A stretch of DNA of 64,000 nt from Phaseolus vulgaris. Lineage: Eukaryota; Streptophyta; Magnoliopsida; Fabales; Fabaceae. Below the pieces are notes generated by a model that did not search any database, was not told where the DNA came from, and saw only the letters and a program-made list of their open reading frames with translations. Positions 24,628-37,772 of the stretch are shown here, piece after piece. A program made the translations under genes and the position numbers. The stretch spans positions 31,467,475 to 31,531,474 of the forward strand of contig NC_023751.2 in assembly GCF_000499845.2 (NCBI RefSeq), read 5' to 3'. How positions within the stretch are numbered: position 1 is the first letter of the stretch; every line of letters begins with the position of its first letter.

Positions 24628-26488
24628 CATCATGTGACAAATATATTCTAAATACTGGTATATTTGCTAGAAAAAAATTACTAGCAACTTATATATTCTT
24701 ATTTTCATTTAGTATTTTTTTGAAATTTAAAATTGTAACAGAATGTATTTTTTTATCATCATTTTATAATACTTTGATAATTAACATCTCGAAATATGAC
24801 ATATTTTATTATTACAAAAAAAAATTATTTTATCAAAATTTTCAAAATTCAAAACATACTTTATAATAATATTTAAAACTATTTTATAATAATATTTAAA
24901 ACTATTTTATAAAATTTTAATAATAATTCTAATAACATATTAAGCTTGGTGGTAAGAAATGAAGCACACATTTTACAAGCATCTACATTTTCATGACATT
25001 GGAAGCTATCGAAAAAAATAATAATAATAAAATTTGTGTAACTTGCATCTTCTGTTTGTTCTCGTTCTTTTTCATAGCTTCGTCTCTTCTTTCAACTGTT
25101 TCTGTTAGGAAGATGGACATATAAAACTGTTGACCGGCTTCGTCTTCCTCATGCTTGTTGGGAAGTCATCTTGCACTTCAGCTCGCTCTTTTCGTCTTCA
25201 TACTACTTCTTCAAATCTCGATTGTTCTATCCTAAGTGAATGTCGAATGAAGTGTTAATGAACTAGATATGTCGGTCGGTCCGCATGAACATGCTGGATT
25301 CGATTAGCTCAGTCATAAAGACATGATAGTGATTGTTCGGTCTATACCAATACAATTTTACATTTACTTTTTGTACCAATGATGGTGTTGTCGATTGATT
25401 CACCCCTTTTCACAAATAATTTACTCAACAATTGTGTGAAAATGACCTCAAATATCAACAGCACCGTTATTGTCACCTCTGACTTGACCTCTAATAATAG
25501 CGTATCTCACTACCATTTCTACCTTTTTCTATTTAGAAAGATAAAACATAGTTAATGTTTAGATTTAGGAGTCTAAGAATAACAAGTGAAAAAGAAAGAG
25601 AAGGACAAAGGGGAAGTCACATTTTTTACAGACTATTTTCCTCTCGATTGTGTCGTAAATACATAGGTGCATGCATCTATTATGCAAACTCTAATTAAGA
25701 TAATTAATTTTGAATTATAACAATTCAAAAAATCATTAAAGTTGAAATTACAAAATTAAATATTCATTACACCAATTTAAAGATTGTAACATATTTTTAT
25801 ATTATTAGAAACTATATTGCATTACATAATTATACATGCATAGTAAATAGGTCATTAGGTCATGTAGCACTCAATACAGTAGAAAAATATATTGTATTTC
25901 ATTGCTGATTTAAACTGATCTTAAAATTTTTAATCACTCTACTTAAATTGATACTAGTAATTTTGTTTCCTTGTAAAATGAATATTAAGAAAATGAACTA
26001 AAACGATATGAAAATATAAAATTATATTCAAAATTTAATTATTCTTTAAATCCATGTGTTTTAAAGAAATGCTATCGGCAAAAAAAAATTAAATATTATT
26101 TTTACACTTTTATAAATTAATTACTTTATTTAATCAATTTTAAATCTTAACTAATATCCAATTATATTAAAATCCTCCTCCTTTAATTAAAATTAATGTT
26201 AAAATAACTCCATTTACGGTTAATGTTATATTTTAAAAATAGAAATATATAAGTCAAATATGTTTATACATAAAATCTTTTTAAAACTTGTTTGAATTTC
26301 AAAATAATTTTCCAATTCAGAATTAATTTTCTAATATATTAATTTAAACCATGAGACTTATTATTTTCAGAGAAGAAAATTGTTGTCCTCCATTTTGAGG
26401 TTGAAGGTATGTAGAGTAAATGATGGTCCATAAAATTTTCCATGGTGAACAACAAAAGATGACGAGGAGGTAGACATGATTAAAAAAA

Positions 26489-26492
<4 letters not shown>

Positions 26493-26527
<35 letters not shown>
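26493..26527. repeat. (AT)n microsatellite
   Basis: AT run of about 17 units in spacer. Confidence 0.95.
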
Positions 26528-26531
<4 letters not shown>

Positions 26532-28117
26532 CACCTAACAAATGTAGACATATATATACAAAACATATTGAATATATCTAGTTTGACATGAATTATTTCC
26601 ATCATTATTATTGATGTAATAGATAATCTCAATATTTTGTTATTCAAATTATTTTAACATGTCAAGAAGAGAGCATGAGCATCGTTCCTAGCAATGACTT
26701 GAAAGGTCTGGTTGCGAAAGACGAGACAAATAATAAGTTATCATTGCAAATCCAAGTTATGAAGACTCAATCTTCCGTAATAGTCGTTTCTCAAAAAGAA
26801 CCTCTTCTTGCCTCAAGCAAGAAAGATTGCGTCAGAAATTATAGACTCAAAATTCTATTGACGAATTTGGAGAAGCTTTGATGCAACATTTGTGATGAGA
26901 AGAATAGGTGATTCGTGAATAATGTAATTGGAGTGAAAAAGCACAAGTTGTTTTTCTCCTCATTCAAATCTCTATTTAGATCGCCCACACAAGACATACG
27001 AAGATGGTGACGTAGGTCACCGTCACAGATTGAGTCAGCAGTGAAGAAACCGCTGCTGCCATTTATTCATATTTTTTTTCAAAGAAAGAATAAGAAACCA
27101 AAAGATAAGAATGAATAACAATTATGATTTTTAAGAGAGATATGGGTAAAAAACTACTTCACATTCTACAAAACATTTAATAAATTGCTCCACATTCAAA
27201 ATTTACTATTGGTAATTGTTTTTTACAAAATGATAGAATATTAGTTTAAAAAATAAAAAAAGTTTTCAATTAATTATAAGAACAATTAATTATTTATTAA
27301 ATGCTTAAAAAGTAATAAAATGATTGAAATGTCCAAAAGATAAAATAATATAATAAATATTAATATAAAGGTAAAATTGATAAACACAAAAAGAATCAAT
27401 TAAGAAAAAATAAATTTTATATATAAGTATAGATAAAAATAATAAAAATTACTTGTTGATTTACTTTTATTTCAATATTATTTTATACAAACTACAAAAT
27501 TTTAAATTTCTTGATAAACAATTACAAGTAAGACGGTAGATAAAATAATCATTACAACATCTGGTTAACGAAAAAATAAAATCATTAAAATTAATTAAAA
27601 ATATAAAAATTTGAGTTCTTAAGAAATTAATAAATAATATAATAAGAACATAATTGAAAATTTATTAATAACTTAAAACTTAATTATTAATATAAATTTG
27701 ACAAGGTGGTGTGTGAATCAAAGTCAAATGGAGTAATTAACTATGCTTCTTGAAAAAAGAAAAGGGATTTGTAGAAGTTTTAAAATGCTTTTCCATACAG
27801 TATTTTAGAAAATTTTACATTTTACACAATATATTTTACAATATTTTGAAAACTTTATTATATGATAAAACAATTATTATGGGATGTCAAGAACTATTAA
27901 TTTGGACTAGTGAAAAATAAATTCTGAATTATATTTTTTGAAGATTATTTAATCAGATTTTTAAAAAAAATTATATTTCAGATTTATTTTTTAAAAGGTT
28001 TAATCTAAAATTTATTTTCATTATTAGGAGATACACAAAGAAAATATGAAAATAACTAATGGAGGGAGGTGTATTTATAAAACATGAAAATATACGAAGC
28101 AATTGACTTTTTAATAG

Positions 28118-28147
28118 CGGGCTTATTAGAGCCCGTATTGATGGGCT
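28118..28147 (+). promoter_or_regulatory. Putative site-II-type promoter motif of eL39
   Basis: A TGGGCT at 28142-28147 fits the TGGGCY site II element common upstream of plant ribosomal protein genes. It is next to an inverted pair GGGCT...AGCCC (28119-28134). No TATA box is evident upstream of the ATG, which is usual for this class. The role is inferred from family knowledge. Confidence 0.4.
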
Positions 28148-28283
28148 GCGAGCAACAAAATCACAGAACCCGATCCAATAATAAAAATACTTGGTGTTTT
28201 AGTTGCTTCAACTACCAGGGTTTGGTTCAGAAGCAGTGGAACCTGCTTTTGCGGTGCAGCGTGTTCGACAATCGGCAGCGAAA

Positions 28284-28610
28284 ATGGTTAGAAAAATGTC
28301 ATTCGTTTACTTTTTATGCTAATCGGAACCAGTCTACATTCTGAAACGTGCCGTTTTTTTTTGCAGCCTTCCCACAAAACTTTCAGGATCAAGAAGAAGC
28401 TAGCGAAGAAGATGAGGCAGAACAGACCCATCCCTTACTGGATCCGCATGAGGACCGATAACACCATCAGGTTCCAGACAACCTCAATCATTAACTTGTT
28501 CTAGAAATTTCTAGAAGTTTTTTTACTTTCTCTCACTGTTTTTGTGATTGTGTCTGGTCAGGTACAACGCTAAGCGCAGGCACTGGCGCCGCACTAAACT
28601 TGGATTTTAA
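28284..28610 (+). CDS. RPL39: 60S ribosomal protein eL39
   Basis: Small, very basic protein lining the exit tunnel of the 60S ribosomal subunit in the cytosol. Three exons: the ATG alone at 28284-28286, then 28367-28470 and 28562-28610, with introns of 80 and 91 bp. The spliced product is 51 residues, the exact family length: M, then [20 protein letters not shown], then [15 protein letters not shown], then [15 protein letters not shown]. The first intron starts immediately after the start codon, so a frame-only scan misses both ends. All splice sites are GT..AG. The gene is intact and stands alone. Confidence 0.96.
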
Positions 28611-31383
28611 GGTCGATGCGAACCCGCCATTCGAGATTTGTATTTTTTTTTTCTAGAATGTTACAAGGATGTGGAAATGATGTAGCTTTGGTCAAGTGGT
28701 TACAGAGGGATCATTGTAGAGTGTTTCCACAATCCTAGTTTTGTTTTTTTGTACCTTTTTGCTTTTAATGTTAAACTTTTGTTATTTTTATTGCTTTAGA
28801 TTTTTATTTTCTCTTACTTTCATATTTTGAAACTTAATTTTGTGGAATTCTTGAATGGTGCTTAATGGAACTTGTATGTTGGAGATTTAACTATCAATAA
28901 TTTTCGCCCAAGAAATAGACAGATTATAAGTGTATTCACTGTAAATTGAATTTGCATATTAATGGTATGTTTGGGATTTTTTTGAAGGTACTGTATGATT
29001 GCTACAAAGATTTGTCTGCAGGTTGTTTTGCATAATATCTATATTGATTGTTTTGCAACTAAAAAGTGGTAAATTGAGTGAGGTTGTTTGTTTTATATTA
29101 GAGTTGTCATGAGCAAGGGAAGGTCCCTTAAATGACTTTGAAATCTTCTACTCTGCTCCCTGATTTTTTATATCTTTATAATAGATGTAAGCTTTGTGCC
29201 AATAAACCTTTAGATAGATACTTGCCAGTTGAACAAAGAATGAAAAAATGTGCAGAAGTTTATTTAAAGAGTTGGACATGTTCCTTGCCATGCTTAAGAA
29301 ACATTTTTTCATGTAAAAGTGTTTTAAGATTCTTATATGTCCATATTGGGTTTTCATGGGAAAGACTCATCTCCATAGAAGAAAAATGACTAGGAAATTT
29401 TCTTAGGTAATGTGCTCAGATTTTGTATTTTGTATTATTTTAAACTTCCATAATAGATATATATTCTTTGTATAAAGAATGAAAAAAAAAAACTTTGGAT
29501 TGCTACTTGCAGATGAAGAAAGAATGAAAATTTAAGTGAATTTAAAAAGTTTGTGCTTAAATTTTTTAGACTATTTATATTGCAAAAATCAAATTTATTG
29601 AAAAGCCCAGGTCTCATTTGGTGAAATGGGATATTTTTATTCCTGTTGCATAATTGAGCCATTTAATTAATAAATGGCCAAGATTATGTAAATTAGAAGG
29701 CATACTGAGGCTTGTGCGATTGATTATTATATTAGGTGTATAATTAAACTTATATATAGTTGATAAGTTCATACCCACAGATTCTGAGTGCAGTGTAGCA
29801 AAATTAAATTTAGGTTTTTTCCTTGATAGATCAATAAATAACTAAAATAAAATAAGAAACCATGTGAATATAAGTTATACTTCCTCTGTAAAACAAGAAA
29901 GATTATTAAACATATTTTTTAATAAGAATTATAGAGGTACCTAATAATGTATTTAAATTATGGAGAGTCTACAACTACACACATATCAATATATTACATG
30001 ACAATGAATTATCATGAATCAAATGAAGATATTATCTACCTATAACTATGATGTAGAGGAAGAACATATAAATACAATATCGATAATATGTCCAGGGGGA
30101 TCACGTGTCATTTGGCTTCTAACTTTGGCGTACGCTTGATATATGTATTTTGCATAGTGTATCTTAGTTTAATTATCAAATATGGTGTAGAAAATCCAAT
30201 TATTTCATTTAATACAAGAAAGAGTAAATTGTACTCCTTGCAAATATTGTTATGATATAATTTAAACGTACTCAGTAAAATGTTTGTAAAAATGAGCTTG
30301 TTGAGTGTATCAACAATAGTAAAGGCTAAAACTGAGAAGGATATCAAGAATGAGTAATAATTTTTAGTCACTTGGTAGTACTTGATTCTTTTGATAAAAA
30401 ATATATTCTTAAGGCTCTAGTAAAAATTAAGTATGAATTGAAACAGATAATTCTTCATTACTTTGGATGAAAATCACCATAAAAATTTAAAACAAGTAAC
30501 TCTGCTTGGTCTGATAATAAACTACTTGTTTTAAAATAAATAAGCTCTTGTAAGATTCCTTTGAAATAATAAATAAATAATAAACTATTGTAATGTGGAT
30601 CAAGTCACAATCGGAATATGACGCTTATACAGTTAAGTTTTGAAGTAGAAATAGTCGCACTCTCACTATTATATATAACTTTTGATCTAGTATTAAAGTA
30701 CTCGATCAAACAATTGATATTAGAGGTAAAATCATGAATTCAATTTATAGGAAGACAATTGTTGAGTAGGTGATTGTTACATGTAAGATCAATTGTCATG
30801 TGTTGAAGGTCAAGTAGGTCAAGTCACAATCTAATCATGTGCTTGAAATGCTAGTTCTTAAATAGAAACAATTACACAATTATAATAACTTTTAATCTAT
30901 TGACAAACGTTGGATCCAATGAAAACAACTAAAAACAAAGACTCCTATACTTCAAATATTAATAATTTTTTCATCAAAACCAAATGATCTACAAAGGTCT
31001 AATTTTTTTAATAAAAATATAAAGTTAAAGAAAAACAACTAATTAACCCTATGCAATGAAATTTATATAATATATCATTTCATAGAACGAAGTCTCTCTT
31101 AGCATATCATGATCATTATGTTGACTAAAGAGACCCTCCCACAAGGCTACAACAACAATTCATTACTCATTGACGTACCAATAGCTTTTCTTGCTGATTA
31201 GTTATATCTAGATGATTTTTACCTCCATGTTTTCTTTCCGCGTATGTAAGCTATTTGGGGGCATGTTATAGCCATCAACCCAAAATGTAAAAAAAATGCT
31301 TTGGAAAATTATAAGGACAAATTTATAAACACAAATCAATAAGTTATCATAGATAATCATTAAATCATAGAATGTAAGGATAG
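28611..31383. other. eL39 3' flank and AT-rich spacer
   Basis: The first ~250 bp are T-rich and look like the 3' UTR. The rest shows no gene on either strand; short open frames between 29100 and 30370 lack any recognisable motif or splice context. Confidence 0.45.
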
Positions 31384-32095
31384 TGTTCCTGCTAGGGAGA
31401 TAAGACCTAGAGAACTATTGAAGTCTTCTTCTCCTTCCTTTGGTCGGTCAAGTTACTGGGTGATGAGCTAGGATTTTCCTCGACCTCATGCTTCTCCTTC
31501 GGCACTCGGTCTCGGGTGAACACCGGATGGTGGGGTACCAGCGTAGGCACTCCGACGCTCAAGTCATTAAAGCGGGTGGTCAGCTCTCAGGTAGGTGAAC
31601 AATAATAAATGACATACCTTACTCATCGGGATGCGTGCTATTTATATTATTCTAATAGGCCTACCTTGTTGGGCCCGTTTATCGAAGTGGATACCGCTTA
31701 AGGTTGTATTACCTAATTCTTAATGATGGATTAACTTCACTGATCTTGGTTTGAGCGTTAACGGTAATAGGGGTCGGCCATCGGCCAAATTCCCATGGTC
31801 TCGGTCGTCTCGGCCAAGTCTTCTAAGGTCTCGGCCAAGTGGGTCATCGACCTCGTCATCTTGGCCAAATCTCTCTAGTCTCCGCCAGGTTCCCCTGATC
31901 TTGGTCAGGTAGACTCAACCTCAGGAAATCAGGTGGGTCTCGGCCTCGTCCATACCGATAGATATAGGTTCTCTTGTTTTCACCCATTTCCATGTTGGTG
32001 GGTTACTAAACCAATACAAGTTAATTGATTAAAATATTGATTTATCAAAACTTAAGTTATGTTGGATTGGCGAGTTTGTCCACCGAAACCTAACA
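31384..32095 (-). mobile_element. Probable LTR (solo or truncated) of a retrotransposon
   Basis: This 712-bp block is distinctly richer in G/C than its surroundings. Read on the minus strand it starts TGTTAGGTTTCGGTGG and ends CTAGCAGGAACA, the TG..CA form of an LTR. A TATAAATA lies at 31646-31639 in the position expected for the LTR promoter. It contains repeated TCTCGGCCAAG words (31800-31870). No primer-binding site follows and I find no matching target duplication, so it is either a solo LTR with lost flanks or a fragment. Confidence 0.55.
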
Positions 32096-32716
32096 CCTCT
32101 ACCTTAATGACCTAAAAAAACATGTTGGTAACATGATCAGGACATTAAAAGTTATGAAATTGATGGAAACAAGTTAATAACAAATTTAATTAAAAGAAAT
32201 TTCATAAGTAGAAATTTGTGAAACTTTTATTTAAAAGAAGTTTGTTATTATTATTTGATATTTGCTATATCGATTTTAAAATTTATATCACTTAATATGA
32301 AATTATAATATGATCCTAATTTATTTTACATTGTTCCATACGATTCTAAATTTTATTCCAAAAATGAATGATGATATGGTAATTGTTATTGTTGGCTTGA
32401 GTTTTAATAGAAAACTCATTCTTACATCATCTAGTTTTTTTTTTTCAGGAAGCAAACATGACTTCCTAAGACCTTATGGTTACATTAAATGAAGTAGGAC
32501 ATGATGTAACTAGATACTATGGGTTTAGGGAGTTGTAATACTTTTATTATAAAAATTAAATACAGTTTGTATTTTTATACAAATATTTTACAGGATATTT
32601 AAAAAAAAAAAAATTTTATTAGGCACTTTAATATTAAAAAAATACTTATTTTATAATAATATTTTAAAATAAAATATTATATTATTATAAAATAATAATT
32701 TTTGTAGGTGTATGAA
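32096..32716. other. AT-rich spacer
   Basis: No gene or element seen. Confidence 0.45.
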
Positions 32717-32897
32717 CACTATAAGAAAATCATGAAATAGAAACCAAGGTTGCTAATTAGATACCAATTTAAAAACTATTTAACAATAATAGAAACTAAT
32801 TTAGAAACTTTTTTTTTGTTTAATTTCTAAAATGGTCTCTAATTTAATTATTATTGTAATTAATTTTTAGTTTTTAAAAATTCGTTTTTATTATGGA
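32717..32897. mobile_element. CACTA-family miniature element, internally deleted and right end eroded
   Basis: Starts CACTATAAGAAAATCATGAA and jumps early to the family's right-half phrases (CCAAGGTTGCTAATTAG, then GGTCTCTAATTTAATTA). It ends near TTTTTATTATGG without the TTGTAGTG tip. Confidence 0.65.
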
Positions 32898-33363
32898 AAA
32901 GTATCTGGTGTGATTTCCTTAAATAATTTTTAATATATATTCGTGATTCCCACAAAATCTATCATCTTTACAAATAATAAGGCAATAGAGTAAATATGAA
33001 TGAACGTGCATGAAACAAAGATTTTTGTTAAAGGTCAGTTACGTATTAAAATTGTAGATATTTTTTCAAAATTATGGGCAAAACAGAGATGGTGGAGTTT
33101 GTTTGTAGAAGGTGATGAAATCCATGTCGTAATTTTAAAGAGGCAAAGAATAGCGAGAATATTGGTAAGCCACAAGACAAGAAGCAAGGAAGCCATTAGA
33201 AAAAAAGTCCGAATAAGACGAGCATGAAAGTGGTCAACGATTGTAGCATTACACGGGCAATCACAGGTACCCTTCTATTGTGTCTTCAACATTATACTAT
33301 AAAATGAAAGGGAAACCTTGGCAATGGTTGCTGTCTCACTTTGGGGTAGCTTATATATATACA

Positions 33364-33371
33364 TATATAAA
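33364..33371 (+). promoter_or_regulatory. TATA box of H+-ATPase gene
   Basis: TATATAAA followed by GCATCTCTC, about 180 bp upstream of the ATG at 33545. The intervening stretch is a CT-rich then A-rich leader. It is the best core-promoter match in the region. Confidence 0.55.
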
Positions 33372-33544
33372 GCATCTCTCTTTTCCACTGTCTGGCTTCT
33401 TCGTTCACAGTTTCTTTCTACCTGCCTATGGCTAGCTAGACAGGGGACTGAGAGCGGCTAAAGAAGACAGATAAATAAAACAAAAAAAATAAATAAATAA
33501 GGAAGAAGGAAACCAATTTTTTTTAAGGGTTTCTTTCTTTCATC

Positions 33545-36500
33545 ATGGCCTCTGACATCTCGTTTGAGGACCTCAAGAAGGAGAATATTGATCTTGTGAG
33601 TATAATAACTACGATAGCTAACATATCACAGTTTGTTTTACTCATTTTACAGTTTGTATTGATTGCTCTTTCTTTTCCATGTCACGTTGTTACACTCTAG
33701 GCAAAGATTCCTGTTGAAGAGGTCTTTGAGAAGCTAAAATGTAGCAGACAGGGTCTAACATCCTCAGAAGGAGAGAAGAGGCTCCAGATTTTTGGCTACA
33801 ACAAATTAGAAGAGAAAAATGAGTCCAAGCTCTTAAAGTTCTTGGGTTTCATGTGGAATCCTCTATCATGGGTTATGGAGTGTGCAGCTATCATGGCCAT
33901 TGTATTGGCCAATGGAGGGGTAATTATAATTCTCTACAGTTTATAGTCTTCTCTGGTCAATTTGGAAAATGGAAACAATGCATTCATGTTGGTTACTCTA
34001 CTTGGAACATCAGTAATTTTATGTTAGTTTTATATTACTATGTAGATTATATGATAGTCATGTCTCTTAATATGTTTTTTTGTATACATGTGCTACCTTT
34101 GTTATGTCTGTGCTTTCTAGTCTCCAACAAAAGCTGTTATATGCGACAGGGCAAGCCACCGGATTGGCACGATTTCACTGGTATTGTAGTGTTGCTTATC
34201 GTCAACTCAACCATCAGTTTCATTGAGGAAAACAATGCAGGCAATGCTGCAGCTGCTTTGATGGCTGGTCTTGCACCCAAAACCAAGGTAACAGTACATT
34301 TGTTCAGTCACTTCAAATTTCCATGTTGATTGGGTTGGCTAACAAGAACAAATTTGGCAACGTTGTGTAGGTGTTGAGGGATGGAAAATGGGGAGAAGAA
34401 GAGGCATCAATTTTGGTACCTGGAGATGTGGTTAGCATCAAGTTAGGAGATATTGTCCCTGCTGATGCCCGTCTCTTGGAAGGAGATCCTCTGAAAATTG
34501 ACCAAGCTGCTCTCACTGGTGAATCCTTGCCAGTCACAAGGTACCCTGGTGATGAAGTTTTCTCTGGCTCAACCTGCAAACAAGGTGAAATTGAGGCTGT
34601 TGTCTTTGCCACTGGTCTTAACACCTTTTTTGGCAAGGCTGCTCATCTTGTAGACAGCACCAACAATGTTGGTCACTTTCAACAGGTATCATATCATGCA
34701 TACATATATTTAAGCTTTAGATCACTTACTTGAGACTTAAGATCTAATGAATGAGTTCTTATTTGAGCATGATCCAAATTTGGACTAATTTTTGGGATTT
34801 TCTTGTATTGCTTCAATTAGGTGTTGACATCTATTGGTAACTTTTGTATCTGCTCAATTGCTGTGGGCATTGTGATAGAGATCATTGTCATGTACCCCAT
34901 CCAGCATAGGTCTTATAGAGATGGCATTGACAACCTATTGGTGCTTCTCATTGGTGGTATCCCAATTGCCATGCCTACTGTCTTGTCTGTGACCATGGCT
35001 ATTGGGTCTCACCGTTTGTCCCAACAAGGAGCCATCACCAAGAGAATGACAGCCATTGAAGAAATGGCAGGGATGGATGTTCTCTGCAGTGACAAAACTG
35101 GAACTCTCACCCTTAATAAGCTTAGTGTGGACAAGAACTTGATTGAGGTTAGTGACTCAAGTAGATGGTTTTATATGCCCAAAATATTACCATTCATTGA
35201 CAAGTCTTGTTTTCAAATTTTCTAAGATGCATACTTTTTTTTATTCCTGAGCTCAATGGTTTAAGACCAGAGGATATGTTTAATGATTCTAAATAATGCA
35301 ATAACAATATTAATATTCCATTAGGATTAGATTACAACATTGATTCTAATAATGGATTTGTTTTGTAATACAGGTGTTCTCCAGGGGCATGGACAAGGAC
35401 ACCCTTGTCTTATTTTCAGCCAGGGCTTCCAGGACTGAAAACCAGGATGCCATTGATGCATCAATTGTGGGAATGTTAAGTGACCCTAAGGAGGTACTAT
35501 GATTCACACTCTTTTATGCTAACATGAAATAAAAGCAAACTAAGTGGCTTAACATTGTAATTGGATTCTGTTGTGATGTCTCAGGCAAGAGCAGAAATCA
35601 CCGAGGTGCATTTCTTGCCTTTTAATCCTGTGGACAAGCGCACTGCTATTACCTTCATTGACAGCAACGGTGACTGGTACAGAAGCAGCAAAGGTGCTCC
35701 TGAGCAAGTAAGGTTCTGTATATAAGCACTACAATGTGAATTGCAGTAAAATATCTGTTCTTGAAATAAACAATGCTATCTGATTAACCATTTATGTGTA
35801 TCAGATCATTGAACTTTGTGGCCTTAAAGGAGAGACCCTGAAAAAGGCACACAAGGTTATTGATGAATATGCTGACCGCGGTCTGCGTTCCTTGGGTGTT
35901 GCTCGCCAGGTCAGTAAAGGGTGTAAACATGAAAGGAGAAGTTATTATATAGTTTCCATCAATCTTGCACGTAACCAAATTTGATTAGCCTTTTTATGAG
36001 GATAAAATCTCAGTTAGTAATCGATCAAATTTGGTTTACAGTTTAGGATTTACTCCTATAAAATTTGGTTGGAATCACAGACACAAGATAATCCCAGACT
36101 ATATGATAATTTCTCATGCAAAAGACCATGAATTCCTTCATTAATAGAAACAAATATGAGAAAATTCTAGTAATTGAAGTGCACTATATTTGTTGGCAGA
36201 CTGTTTCAGAGAAGACCAAGGAGAGTGCTGGAGATCCATGGGAGTTTTTGGGTCTTCTACCTCTCTTTGATCCTCCAAGGCATGATAGTGCAGAGACCAT
36301 TCGTCGTGCTCTTGAACTTGGAGTCAATGTTAAAATGATCACTGGTGACCAACTTGCCATTGGCAAAGAAACCGGTCGCAGACTTGGAATGGGCACCAAC
36401 ATGTACCCTTCATCCTCCCTCCTTTGTGATTCCACAGATGGAGCCCTTTCTTCAATCTCAGTTGATGAACTCATTGAGAAGGCTGACGGATTTGCTGGAG

Positions 36501-37772
36501 TCTTCCCTGGTAAGGAGTTATGTTTATTTATGCTAAGCATTCTACTCAGCCTATTTTTTTCTAACAGTTAAAGAAATTGGAGGCAAATGAAATCATAGAT
36601 CATTATTCATAGAACTTTCAAATTAAAACACTGATTCTGCAACCACAATTTAAAGAACTCAATTACAATGTACATCTTTACATTCACATGAAATCATAAC
36701 TAAGGTGCGGTTTTGTGCATGTGCAGAGCACAAGTATGAGATTGTGAAGAGGTTGCAGGATAGAAAGCACATATGTGGAATGACTGGAGATGGTGTGAAC
36801 GATGCACCAGCACTGAAGAAGGCAGACATTGGCATTGCAGTGGATGATGCAACTGACGCTGCAAGGAGTGCCTCTGATATTGTTTTGACCCAGCCTGGAC
36901 TGAGTGTGATTGTGAGTGCTGTGTTGACAAGCAGGGCCATTTTCCAGAGGATGAAGAACTACACAATCTATGCTGTTTCCATCACAGTCCGTATAGTGTT
37001 TGGCTTCTTGCTTGTTGCTTTAATATGGAAGTTCGACTTCTCTCCCTTCATGGTTCTCATCATTGCCATCTTGAACGATGGAACGATCATGACCATATCA
37101 AAAGACAGGGTGAAGCCATCTCCTTTGCCTGATTCATGGAAACTCAACGAAATCTTTGCCACTGGAGTGGTTCTTGGAGCATACATGGCCATCATGACCG
37201 CAGTCTTCTTTTACCTTATTCACGACACTGATTTTTTCTCTGTAAGTAACACCCCCGACTTCATTGAAACTACATAACACACAGAACAGAACCCATTACA
37301 GAATCAGCTGATGAAAGTGTGTTTTGTCATCTTTCAGAAAGTGTTTGGTGTGAGACCAATTGCAGAAAGTGAGGAGCAGCTTAACTCTGCTCTCTACCTT
37401 CAAGTGAGTATCATTAGTCAGGCACTGATCTTCGTGACCAGGTCAAGGGGCTGGTCATATTTTGAACGCCCTGGCACCATGCTCCTTGTTGCCTTCGTTT
37501 GTGCCCAGCTGGTAAGTTTCTTTCTACAATGCAAAACATTTTTGTCTGTTTGAATTTTGAATGATGAAATGGGTGTGGTTTTAACCTGCAAACTTAATTA
37601 GGTGGCCTCTGTGATTGCTGTGTATGCACATTGGGACTTTGCCAAAATCCATGGAGTTGGGTGGGAATGGGCTGGAGTAATATGGATCTACAGCATTATT
37701 ACATACATCCCTCTTGACATCCTCAAATTTCTCATCCGCATTACAGGCATTGCTTCCCAAAACCAGGCTTAG
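33545..37772 (+). CDS. Plasma-membrane P-type H+-ATPase lacking the C-terminal regulatory domain
   Basis: P3A proton pump that exports H+ and energises the plasma membrane. Twelve exons: 33545-33595, 33701-33919, 34150-34287, 34371-34685, 34821-35147, 35374-35493, 35585-35707, 35805-35909, 36200-36509, 36727-37241, 37338-37511 and 37602-37772, all in frame. The product is 855 residues. The catalytic core is complete: TGES (about 185-188), phosphorylation site Asp332 in [18 protein letters not shown] (589-597), and Asp687 in the M6 segment ILNDGTIMT, the equivalent of the proton-binding Asp of Arabidopsis AHA2. All ten membrane segments seem present. Family members are normally about 950 residues with an autoinhibitory tail ending in a 14-3-3-binding YTV; here the frame stops right after M10 ([15 protein letters not shown]). 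Decayed tail sequence lies downstream. The N-terminus resembles the AHA6/8/9 group. It may be a constitutively active pump or an early pseudogene. Confidence 0.9.

Larger units (their letters stand above)
24305..28110. other. AT-rich intergenic region between AKR copy 2 and eL39
   Basis: Contains two (TA)n runs (24592-24626 and 26493-26527). A less AT-rich block at 25070-25460 (many CGTCTTC/CGGTC words) may be an LTR fragment. A 68-codon frame at 26675-26881 has no recognisable product. The rest is AT-rich with no visible gene. Confidence 0.45.

Noticed and set aside
26675..26881. 68-codon frame (MSIVPSNDLKGLVAKDE start)
   Set aside because: It has protein-like composition but no family, promoter or exon partner that I can see; mentioned only in the spacer description.
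33000..33227. 75-codon basic frame just upstream of the H+-ATPase promoter
   Set aside because: No recognisable domain, and it lies between a degenerate MITE and the promoter. Chance or relic; not listed as a gene.
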